This document shows, piece after piece, positions 1 through 7,449 of a stretch of DNA of 9,789 bases. The DNA is from Bacteroidota bacterium (GTDB taxonomy: Bacteria > Bacteroidota > Bacteroidia > Cytophagales > Cyclobacteriaceae). Both the position numbers and the translations under genes were made by a program. The stretch's first letter is position 1. The number at the start of each line of letters is the position of its first letter. The DNA lies in the NCBI GenBank assembly GCA_023393375.1, contig JAEWLI010000232.1, positions 1 through 9,789 of the forward strand, in the 5' to 3' direction. The notes beneath the pieces are model-generated. The model had not been told where the DNA came from and did no database searches. It was given only the letters and a program-made list of their open reading frames with translations.

Positions 1-3000
1 CGTTTAGGAGAGTACTTGGATAAAGCCATGTTTGTTTCGGCGGCTTTAGGTGTGATTTCAGCTTTTCTTTTCTCCTTTTTCCAGAACCGCATATCATTTT
101 CCAAACTTTCAGTTTGGTTATTATTTATAATTTTTGCTTTTCTTGGCAGCATTCGGTTTCTTCATGGTTTTCTCGATGATACCTTCCTGAATGTTTTGAT
201 ATTCATTTCATTTATAATGATTCAGCCAATTTTTTCAGTTGCATTGTTAAATTTTTGGGGAATATTCGGACGTATTTTTGATCTTAGGCAATCGAAAAGA
301 ATTATAGCTGGCATTGACAGTGGCCAACTTTTAGCTGCACTGATCACATCATTGAGCATTCCATTGGTCTCTAAAATACTTGTAGAAATTGATTTTTTGT
401 ACATCAGTTTAGCGGCTTTGTTTATCGATATGGGTATCCTGTTTATTATTATTTCCAAATTTGATTTGGAAAAACATAATGGTCATCGTAGTGAAAGTAG
501 GGTAAAAACGCGCTTATCTCTTATTATGAAGGACAAATATGTAATCTATTTGTCCTTATTTTTATTATTATCCATCGTGTCATTCCAGTTTGTCCACTTT
601 TCATTTTTATCAGTAACTGAAATGTATTATCCCACTCAATCTCAATTAGTGAGTTTTCTGGGATATTTTAATGCATGTATAATGGTGCTGAGTCTTATTA
701 TCCAAACCTTTGTGAATGAACGACTGATAGCTACATACGGTTTAAAAACCACCCTCCTTGTACTTCCGGTTGTCCTAGGCATATTCACATTCTTGTCGAT
801 GATGGCAGGAACATTTTTTGGGTATGACCTTCAAAGTAGCACCTTCATCTGGTTCTTCTTATTCATTGTATTAAGTAAGCTCTTTCATGAATCTCTACGG
901 GAATCTCTCGAAACCCCTTCCTTTAAATTATTTTTTATGCCACTGGATATAAAGATCAGGTTCGATATTCAGGCTAAGGTAGAAGGTGTGATAAATGAAT
1001 TCTCCCGACTTATAGCAGGAGTCTTAATTGTAGGATTTGGTTTATTGTCGTTTTTTGATCTGATCCACTATACTGTAGCATTAAGTGTGGTATTGATCAT
1101 CTGGATTTGGAGTACCAGTAAATTATATACAGAATACAGAAACAATGTAAAAAAGAAACTGCAAGGTCATAAAGCAGATTTTGAGATAAGACAAAAGAAG
1201 CAACGCCAGATAAAAAATGCTATTGATATCGTTGTGGAAAATAATAATCCGGGCAACGTTATCTTTTCTTTCAAGCTAATTGAAAAATGGGACAACAATC
1301 TTTTTCGTGCTTATGTAAGCAAATTGATCACAACACAAAATAAGTTCATCAGAAAGTTTGCTCTTGATAAAATGAATGAACAAAGAATTGTTTCTTCAGC
1401 TAATAACCATGTGTTTCGGTTGGAAAAACAATCAGAAAGTAGCATGACATTTGCCCGATGGTTTGATAGCATTGGTACAGGAAAGACCATAGATAATAGT
1501 GACCTTTCCAAATTACTCAAATCGGAAAACCGTGAAGATAGAAAATACCTGGCAGATTTTTTAGCAACAAAATCCAATGAATATGGCTCTTCTATAATTA
1601 TTGAACTTTTAAATGATTTGGATGATAATGTTAAGAATGCCGCAATAAAAAGTGCTGCTACAGCAAAAATTAAAGAAACATATCCAATCCTCATTGAGAA
1701 TTTGAAATCGCCAAAATTTGCTGACAAAGCTGTAAATGCTTTTATAGAAATAGGTGAAGAAGCTTTTCCTGCTTTGGAGTCCGCATTCTATAAATCCGGT
1801 CAGAACATAAAGATAATGATGAAGATTCTTCAGATTTATGGGAAGATAGGAGGCAAAAAAGCAATGGAAATTTTATGGGATAAAATCGATTTCCCCGATA
1901 AAAAAATCATTGGCGAAGTTTTACATTCCCTCGGGGAGTGCGATTTTTTGGCTGATGAGTCGCAGGTGAGAAGAATAAAATTCGCCATAGAAAGCGATTT
2001 AGCTAATATAGCCTGGAACCTCAAGGCATTGGAAAGTATTCCTGAGGGAATTGGAGCAGAATTGTTGATTGAAGCTTTAACATATGATATCAAAACCAGT
2101 GTAAAGCATATATTCATGCTTCTAACGATGTTATATGAAACAAATTCAATTCAATTGGTTCAGGAAAATCTGTTTGGAAAAACAGGGGAAGGCCTAACAT
2201 ATGCTATAGAATTGCTCGATGTTTTTCTTTCCGATGACTTGAAAGAAAAAATAATTTTCATGTTAGATGATGTTCTGGAGTCAAAAGAATTGAATAAACT
2301 TCAGAATTATTATCCACAAAACGACTTGAAATTTACCGAGACACTACGTATGCTGATTAACAGGGATTATAATTTAAATAACCGCTGGACCAAAGCTTGT
2401 GCCGTTCACTATATAGGTGAAAATTCATTAACAGGTTATGAGATGGATCTGATTGCAAATTTATTTAATCCCGATGGATTGATCAGGGAAACCGCAGCGT
2501 GGGCGATATATCAGTTAGACCCCAATAATTTCCGTTTCCATAGCAACAGGCTTGATCAGGTTACTAGAAAAGAATTGGAAGCAATGATAGGAAATACTGG
2601 GCAGGGTCAAAAGAAAAGGATACTTCGATTTGATAAGGTTTGGCTGCTAGCCCACACAGCCATATTTGAAACCGTCCCACATTTTGTGTTATCCAATGTT
2701 GTCGAAATGACACAGGACTTATACCTTAAAGCGGGTGATGAAGTATATGTGAAAGAAGATATGATGGCTTTTGGTTATATACTTTATAAAGGGGAATTAG
2801 AGTTAATTCGGGAAAATCACATTTCTGAAATTGAAAATGGTCAACAATTGATTGGTGGATGTCTTGAATTTGTAGATATCATCAAAATAAAAGCCCGGAC
2901 AGATTGTATGATAATACAGGTAGAAAAGGATAAAATTTATGACTATCTATCCGGAGATCCTGATTTAATCCTGAGCATATTGGAAAATGTGCAAACATCA

Positions 3001-3039
3001 TTCCTGAACAACAAACCAAAAGAGACGATTACGATTTAG
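1..3039 (+). CDS. Transporter-like membrane protein fused to HEAT-like repeats and a cyclic-nucleotide-binding-like domain (5' partial)
   Basis: The reading frame is open from base 1, so the true start lies upstream; the TTG at 16 and ATG at 28 are inside the protein. About 11 hydrophobic segments occupy bases 1-1130. The lost N-terminus probably carried one more, giving the 12 expected of an MFS or ATP/ADP-translocase-like (Npt) carrier. The stretch at about 935-1020, with MPLDIKIRF and AKVEGVINEFSR before a membrane segment, resembles that family. Bases 1200-2560 encode a soluble helical region with HEAT-like repeats, clearest at 1520-1960 and near 2474-2530 (IRETAAWAIYQLDP). Bases 2660-3000 encode a domain shaped like a cNMP-binding fold (YLKAGDEVYVKED, then ILYKGELELI), but the usual phosphate-binding cassette with its Arg is not recognisable. 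The substrate is unknown; nucleotide transport is only a family-level guess. The gene ends at TAG 3037-3039, followed by a terminator-like hairpin, so it is probably a separate transcription unit from the next genes. Confidence 0.85.
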   Translation, partial: RLGEYLDKAMFVSAALGVISAFLFSFFQNRISFSKLSVWLLFIIFAFLGSIRFLHGFLDDTFLNVLIFISFIMIQPIFSVALLNFWGIFGRIFDLRQSKRIIAGIDSGQLLAALITSLSIPLVSKILVEIDFLYISLAALFIDMGILFIIISKFDLEKHNGHRSESRVKTRLSLIMKDKYVIYLSLFLLLSIVSFQFVHFSFLSVTEMYYPTQSQLVSFLGYFNACIMVLSLIIQTFVNERLIATYGLKTTLLVLPVVLGIFTFLSMMAGTFFGYDLQSSTFIWFFLFIVLSKLFHESLRESLETPSFKLFFMPLDIKIRFDIQAKVEGVINEFSRLIAGVLIVGFGLLSFFDLIHYTVALSVVLIIWIWSTSKLYTEYRNNVKKKLQGHKADFEIRQKKQRQIKNAIDIVVENNNPGNVIFSFKLIEKWDNNLFRAYVSKLITTQNKFIRKFALDKMNEQRIVSSANNHVFRLEKQSESSMTFARWFDSIGTGKTIDNSDLSKLLKSENREDRKYLADFLATKSNEYGSSIIIELLNDLDDNVKNAAIKSAATAKIKETYPILIENLKSPKFADKAVNAFIEIGEEAFPALESAFYKSGQNIKIMMKILQIYGKIGGKKAMEILWDKIDFPDKKIIGEVLHSLGECDFLADESQVRRIKFAIESDLANIAWNLKALESIPEGIGAELLIEALTYDIKTSVKHIFMLLTMLYETNSIQLVQENLFGKTGEGLTYAIELLDVFLSDDLKEKIIFMLDDVLESKELNKLQNYYPQNDLKFTETLRMLINRDYNLNNRWTKACAVHYIGENSLTGYEMDLIANLFNPDGLIRETAAWAIYQLDPNNFRFHSNRLDQVTRKELEAMIGNTGQGQKKRILRFDKVWLLAHTAIFETVPHFVLSNVVEMTQDLYLKAGDEVYVKEDMMAFGYILYKGELELIRENHISEIENGQQLIGGCLEFVDIIKIKARTDCMIIQVEKDKIYDYLSGDPDLILSILENVQTSFLNNKPKETITI

Positions 3040-3061
3040 TTTCCTCCTAATAATCAATAAT

Positions 3062-3074
3062 TTACAGCTTGTAA
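3062..3074. promoter_or_regulatory. Short TTACA/TGTAA inverted repeat
   Basis: Five-base arms TTACA (3062-3066) and TGTAA (3070-3074) flank the 3-base spacer GCT, just after the transporter-HEAT gene. The half-site recurs in the larger dyad at 3135-3155. The spacer lengths differ (3 versus 7), so a shared regulator is only a possibility, and in AT-rich DNA this could be chance. Confidence 0.2.
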
Positions 3075-3095
3075 TGAATTTCCTATAATTCCGCT

Positions 3096-3138
3096 AAAAT
3101 ACCAATTTAAGATTATTAAATTTAAGAATGGTATTTTT
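3096..3138 (+). terminator. Terminator-like hairpin after the transporter-HEAT gene
   Basis: A perfect 9-base-pair outer stem pairs AAAATACCA (3096-3104) with TGGTATTTT (3129-3137). An inner 6-base-pair stem pairs ATTTAA (3105-3110) with TTAAAT (3116-3121) around the loop GATTA, leaving a 7-base bulge at 3122-3128. The 3' arm ends in five T residues (3134-3138). It lies 57 bases past the stop codon, which fits an intrinsic terminator. The stem is AT-rich and bulged, so its strength is uncertain and it may instead be an RNA-processing or regulatory structure. Confidence 0.45.
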
Positions 3139-3155
3139 ACATTAAAACTGTAAAA
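3135..3155. promoter_or_regulatory. Operator-like dyad overlapping the candidate promoter
   Basis: Seven-base arms TTTTACA (3135-3141) and TGTAAAA (3149-3155) are perfect inverted complements around a 7-base spacer. The dyad covers the candidate -35 box and most of the -35/-10 spacer of the promoter at 3136-3164, where a repressor could block polymerase. Its left edge also overlaps the T tract of the terminator-like hairpin. The binding protein is unknown, and no regulator gene is in the window. Confidence 0.3.
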
Positions 3156-3164
3156 TATTATAAT
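3136..3164 (+). promoter_or_regulatory. Candidate sigma70-type promoter for the STAND cluster
   Basis: TTTACA (3136-3141) is followed, after a 17-base spacer, by TATAAT (3159-3164), a match to the general bacterial TTGACA/TATAAT consensus with one mismatch. Transcription would start near 3171, leaving a leader of about 65 bases to the ATG at 3236. Bacteroidota primary sigma factors usually prefer a TTTG (-33) and TAnnTTTG (-7) arrangement, and no TAnnTTTG is present at 3040-3235. Either this is a chance match in AT-rich DNA or the promoter is read in a non-typical way. Confidence 0.3.
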
Positions 3165-3235
3165 GATTGGTTGAGGTCGGAGAGGTATTTCATTGACCCT
3201 ATATGATTATCAGATAGATATTTCACTATCATTCC

Positions 3236-6200
3236 ATGGAAGTTAAAGGAACAGATGTAATATATTTAAATAATCTTGAGAAAACAGAGATGATTAACCC
3301 ATTTCCAGGGTTAAGACCATTCAGCTTTGAAGAAAGTCACCTGTTTTTCGGCAGAGAAGGACAGACAGATGAAATATTGGTAAAACTTGCTGCAAACAGG
3401 TTTGTTGGAGTGATTGGGGCATCAGGGAGTGGCAAATCATCATTAGTAAGTTGTGGTTTATTACCAGTCTTATACGGAGGTTTTTTAACAAAAGCTGGAG
3501 CGGTTTGGAAGATATTTTCGTCAAGACCGGGTATTTCACCTATTGATAATCTCGCGGAGGCACTTTTTTTGAACGATAATCAAAAGGAAAATTATTCTGA
3601 AGAAGAAATACAGTATGGTAAAAATATAATTTCCAGTATTTTAAAAAGCCATTCTCTAGGTTTGGTAGATGTGCTTAAAAAGCACATTGGGAAAAAAGCC
3701 CAAAATGTACTTTTGGTAATTGATCAGTTTGAGGAATTATTCCGGTTGATCAATAGAGAAACAAGACCAGAAATAATCAATGAAGTAAATGGTTTTGTAA
3801 ATCTGTTAATTAAAACTATTCAACAAGAAGAAGTTCCAGTATATGTAATCATCACAATGAGGTCTGACTTCATTGGTGAAACAGCTCAGTTTCCAGAATT
3901 AACCAGAATTATCAATGATAGTCAATTTCTGATTCCTCAGATGACGAGAAACCAGCTGCAATTGGCCATTGAAGGACCTATTGCAGTAGGAGGAGGCAAA
4001 ATATCCAAACGCCTGGTGCAACAGCTTTTAAATGATTTAGGCAACAGCTCTGATAAGCTTCCGGTAATGCAACATGCCCTTATGCGTGCATGGGATTTCT
4101 GGATTAAAAATCAGGAGGAGGATGAACCACTTGACTTAAGGCATTATCATGCGATTGGCCGCCTCACAGAAGCATTGTCTCTCCATGCTGATGAGACTTA
4201 CAATGAACTCACAGTGAAGGAAAAAGAAATATGTGAAGCGTTATTTAAATCATTGACTGAAAAAGGAAGGGAAATTTATGGAATAAGACGCCCATCTAAT
4301 ATCAATGTGGTAGCACAGATCGCAAAAGTAAGTGAAAATGAAGTGATAAAAGTAGTAGAAAGCTTTCGTCAGCCAGGGCGGTCACTTTTAATGCCTCCTC
4401 CGGGTGTGTTACTACATTCCCATTCTATTGTAGAAATTTCTCATGAAAGCTTAATGTGGATATGGAACCGGCTAAAGGTTTGGGTAAATGAGGAAGCAGA
4501 ATCTGCTCAAATGTATATGCGGTTATCAGAAGCTGCTGAAATGTATCAAATTGGCCGGACCGGACTTTGGCGTCCCCCTGATCTTCAACTTGCTTTAAAC
4601 TGGCAACAAAAACAAAATCCTTCTTATGTGTGGGCACAAAGGTATAATCCATACTATGAGCGTGCCATAGTATTCCTGGAAACCAGTAAAAAAGCTTATG
4701 AAGATGAGCAAAAAAACCAGGCAATGTTACAGAAAAGAAGGTTGCAGAAAGCCAAAATTACATCCTTGATATTAGGATTGGCAGCTGTTATCTCTATTAT
4801 CTTTTTTATTTTCGCTATTGTAAAAAAAATTGAAGCAGATGACCAGGCTACCTTAGCCAGAAGTAACGCACAAGAAGCTCAATCCAATTTTGAGCTGGCT
4901 GAAAGAAGGTTAGAGGAGGTGGATCTTCAGCGAAGACAGGCAATTGAAGCCAGGGAACAAGCCACCCGTTATGCCAATGAAGCTGAAAGAAATTTTGAGC
5001 AGGCTATGGAAAATGCTGAACAAGCCAGGATAAACCAGGAACTAGCTGAAGAACAAGCTGCTTTGGCGGAACATCAGGCAAATATTGCCAAACAAAATGA
5101 AAATGAAGCACACCTTCAAAGAAATTTAGCTGAACAAAATGAGCATAAAGCCTTCCGGTTGAGAATGCTCTCTATTGCTCAATCCATGGCCGTAAAGTCA
5201 TTACAGGAAAGAGACAACAACCTTAAAGGTTTATTGGCATTGCAGGCATTTCACTTCAACCGTGATAATGAAGGTGAAACATATGATGCATATATTTATG
5301 ACGGATTGTACTTCGCCCTCAGGCAGCTTGAAAATGATTCCTTGTTTTATAAAATCAATGCACATAAAGACGCTGTTAGGCACATTGATTTTTCAGGAAA
5401 TCGTTTTTTTAGTACAGGTAGTGATGGTAAGATTTTTTCATGGCAAAGGGATGGTGCCAGTATACAAGGGTCATTATTACAAGAAAATAATTTTATCAAT
5501 AGAAAAGCAATGGTAAGTTCCGATGGTGAATGGTTAATTAATGCCGGGGAATCAACATATCTTCAGATATTTAATTTGAAAAATCCTCAAACCCGCCCTA
5601 CCAGAATATCTGCTCATCATGGTTTAATATATGATATTGCCTATTTACCTCACAATGGCTTATACATCACTACTGGGTCTGATAGTACATTTTGGTTAAA
5701 TGATTATAAAAGCAGCAATGTATTTAAAAAACTCGATACCCAGATTAAAACATTATCAGTCAGTCCTGATGGTAAATTATTGGCAGGAGGAAGTGTAAAT
5801 GGAAAAGTTTACATATGGAGAACATCTGATTTCGAAAATCCAACGATTTTGAATGTTAAAGCTCCGGTACATAAAGTAATTTTTAACCACAAAGGAGACA
5901 GGTTAGCTATTGGTGATGAAAGTGGAAATATTTCTGTATATGAAGTCCATGAAATTTCCTTAAGTCAGGAAGTAGTAATACTTACTGGTCACCATTCCAG
6001 AATCAATGATATTAGATTTAGCCAGGATGACTTTTTTATGGCATCAGCAGGGTTTGATGGACGGATACAATTGTGGAATACCAATAATCTGGATAAGTTA
6101 CCGGTCGTTTATAGAGATCACCAGTCTTATGTTTGGAGTCTCGCATTTAGTCCTGATGGCAAATACGTAGTAGCTGGAAGTAAGTCAGGAAGTATTAAAA

Positions 6201-6358
6201 TCTGGCCTACCAATATGGAGGAACTGGCATCTCAAATCTGTTCGAAGCTCCAACGAAATATGACAGAAAAGGAATGGAAACGATATGTTGCACCTGATAT
6301 TGACTATAATGCCACCTGTACTGATGCAATTGTGAGTAAAACCATTAAAAAGCGATGA
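3236..6358 (+). CDS. Transmembrane STAND ATPase with coiled coil and seven-bladed WD40 propeller
   Basis: This is a 1040-residue signalling ATPase of the novel STAND (nSTAND1-like) group. The family-typical start NPFPGLRPF lies at residues 21-29. The Walker A motif is GASGSGKSS at 61-69 (Lys67), and Walker B is VLLVIDQFEEL at 158-168 (Asp163, Glu166/167). MRSDF at 208-212 and LPVMQHAL follow as expected for the ATPase core. One membrane segment spans about 508-529, preceded by the basic QKRRLQKAK, so the N-terminus is predicted to be cytoplasmic and the rest periplasmic. Residues 533-638 are a long Ala/Glu/Gln-rich coiled coil, followed by a helical linker. About 700-995 read as seven WD40 blades, and the tail has Cys1002, RNMTEKEW and Cys1028. 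Met19 (base 3290) is a plausible alternative start because homology-like sequence begins right after it; neither start has a clear Shine-Dalgarno site. The gene overlaps the next by ATGA. The ligand and output are unknown. Confidence 0.9.
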   Translation: MEVKGTDVIYLNNLEKTEMINPFPGLRPFSFEESHLFFGREGQTDEILVKLAANRFVGVIGASGSGKSSLVSCGLLPVLYGGFLTKAGAVWKIFSSRPGISPIDNLAEALFLNDNQKENYSEEEIQYGKNIISSILKSHSLGLVDVLKKHIGKKAQNVLLVIDQFEELFRLINRETRPEIINEVNGFVNLLIKTIQQEEVPVYVIITMRSDFIGETAQFPELTRIINDSQFLIPQMTRNQLQLAIEGPIAVGGGKISKRLVQQLLNDLGNSSDKLPVMQHALMRAWDFWIKNQEEDEPLDLRHYHAIGRLTEALSLHADETYNELTVKEKEICEALFKSLTEKGREIYGIRRPSNINVVAQIAKVSENEVIKVVESFRQPGRSLLMPPPGVLLHSHSIVEISHESLMWIWNRLKVWVNEEAESAQMYMRLSEAAEMYQIGRTGLWRPPDLQLALNWQQKQNPSYVWAQRYNPYYERAIVFLETSKKAYEDEQKNQAMLQKRRLQKAKITSLILGLAAVISIIFFIFAIVKKIEADDQATLARSNAQEAQSNFELAERRLEEVDLQRRQAIEAREQATRYANEAERNFEQAMENAEQARINQELAEEQAALAEHQANIAKQNENEAHLQRNLAEQNEHKAFRLRMLSIAQSMAVKSLQERDNNLKGLLALQAFHFNRDNEGETYDAYIYDGLYFALRQLENDSLFYKINAHKDAVRHIDFSGNRFFSTGSDGKIFSWQRDGASIQGSLLQENNFINRKAMVSSDGEWLINAGESTYLQIFNLKNPQTRPTRISAHHGLIYDIAYLPHNGLYITTGSDSTFWLNDYKSSNVFKKLDTQIKTLSVSPDGKLLAGGSVNGKVYIWRTSDFENPTILNVKAPVHKVIFNHKGDRLAIGDESGNISVYEVHEISLSQEVVILTGHHSRINDIRFSQDDFFMASAGFDGRIQLWNTNNLDKLPVVYRDHQSYVWSLAFSPDGKYVVAGSKSGSIKIWPTNMEELASQICSKLQRNMTEKEWKRYVAPDIDYNATCTDAIVSKTIKKR

Positions 6359-7449
6359 TATCCAGTAAACAATATAGAATCTTGTTTATAGCTATATTCA
6401 TTATGGGTATAATGGCTCCATCTCTGATGGCCCAAAATGTTTGTCTGGAGAGGCTGAGCAATGCTGAAAATTCATTTGAAACAGGCCATCTTTATGATAT
6501 TTACGATCTGATATCAGAATGTCTGGACAAAGGATTCTCAAGAGAAGAAAAAATCAGGGCATATCGCTTGCTTTCCATTTCTTATTTGTACTTGGATGAA
6601 CATGAAAAAGCAGAACAATCCTATTTATCATTGTTGAAGTTAAATCCAGAATACAAGCCCAATTCGCTTATCGATCCTACTGAATTGTTTCACCTTCACC
6701 ACAAATTTATAACTACACCCAGATGGTCAATAATAGTGGTTAAAGTAGGAGGGGACCTTTCATTTGTGAAACCTTACAACCTGTATAACACAGATGGTGT
6801 TGGATATAACCATTTTGCAAATCAGGAAAATATTGTAGATAAAAAAACTAAAGAATATTTGCCAGCAGCAGGTTTTTTCTTAGGGTCAGGTGTGAAATAT
6901 AGTTTATCACACACATTTAGTTTTACTGGTGAACTGTTGTTTAAACTCAATAGATTTCAAGTTAGGGAAAATATTTTGGGCCATACAACCCTACAGTTCA
7001 ATGAGGATCAATATAATCTTGAACTACCTGTTTTATTTAATATTTGCATGAATTCTTCCAAATGGAAACCTTATGTGTTTGGTGGGGGAAGTTTAAACTT
7101 TATGATGCATAGTGCCGCTAAAAACCTGGTCATAGAGCGAACTCAAGGAGCTACGGTATTACCTGAAACTGGTCCTAATATTTCTTTAATGTCAAATCGT
7201 AATAGGTTTGGTTATTCGGTTATTGTAGGAGGTGGCGTCCATTATAAAGTGGGAGTGAATTATCTGCTAATAGAGATGAGGCATTCTTTTGGACTAAAGA
7301 ATATATCATCCAGCAATAATAGGTTTGGCAATGAAGAGATGCTATATAAATACATGTATATAGATGATGATATGAAGCTTAATAATTTGATGCTCAGCAT
7401 TAGTTATTTAAAACCATTGTATAATCCAAGAAGAAAGGTAAAACGATGA
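6355..7449 (+). CDS. Secreted helical-repeat (TPR-like) plus outer-membrane beta-barrel protein
   Basis: This 364-residue protein begins with a signal peptide (hydrophobic residues 9-24, likely cleavage after LMA at 26). Residues 28-100 are helical and TPR-like, with a clear hairpin around YLYLDEHEKAEQSYLSLLKLNPEYKP, followed by a linker with DPTELFHLHHKF. From about 115 to the end, alternating polar/hydrophobic strands rich in Gly and aromatics (VKVGGDLSFVKPYN, YVFGGGSLNF, SVIVGGGVHYKVG) suggest a small outer-membrane barrel of the Bacteroidota porin-like type. The helical part would then lie in the periplasm. The last strand-like segment LMLSISYL is followed by a basic tail ending RRKVKR, unusual because barrel proteins normally end in an aromatic residue. 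Translation is probably coupled to the STAND gene, since the ATG at 6355 overlaps its TGA. The specific function is not recognised. Confidence 0.8.
   Translation: MISSKQYRILFIAIFIMGIMAPSLMAQNVCLERLSNAENSFETGHLYDIYDLISECLDKGFSREEKIRAYRLLSISYLYLDEHEKAEQSYLSLLKLNPEYKPNSLIDPTELFHLHHKFITTPRWSIIVVKVGGDLSFVKPYNLYNTDGVGYNHFANQENIVDKKTKEYLPAAGFFLGSGVKYSLSHTFSFTGELLFKLNRFQVRENILGHTTLQFNEDQYNLELPVLFNICMNSSKWKPYVFGGGSLNFMMHSAAKNLVIERTQGATVLPETGPNISLMSNRNRFGYSVIVGGGVHYKVGVNYLLIEMRHSFGLKNISSSNNRFGNEEMLYKYMYIDDDMKLNNLMLSISYLKPLYNPRRKVKR
7434..7438 (+). promoter_or_regulatory. Possible ribosome binding site for the lipoprotein gene
   Basis: AAAGG lies 7 bases before the ATG at 7446, inside the end of the barrel gene. 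It resembles a Shine-Dalgarno site and supports this start; together with the ATGA overlap it favours translational coupling. No comparable site precedes the STAND gene or the adhesin-like gene. Confidence 0.4.

Noticed and set aside
3193..3220. TTGACC with TAGATA downstream as an alternative promoter
   Set aside because: The -10 match is poor and the spacer is 16; the site at 3136-3164 is much closer to consensus.
222..4724. Reverse-strand open frames (222-458, 1311-1727, 1836-2117, 3321-3539, 4425-4724)
   Set aside because: Each lies inside a long + strand gene with clear domains, and their translations show no recognisable motifs.
5262..5516. Overlapping + strand frame within the STAND gene
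   Set aside because: It runs out of frame through the first WD40 blades; the main frame is unbroken and well supported.
6355..7449. Assignment as PorP/SprF or another named type IX secretion component
   Set aside because: The barrel and helical layout is only generally similar; I see no diagnostic sequence that would justify a gene name.
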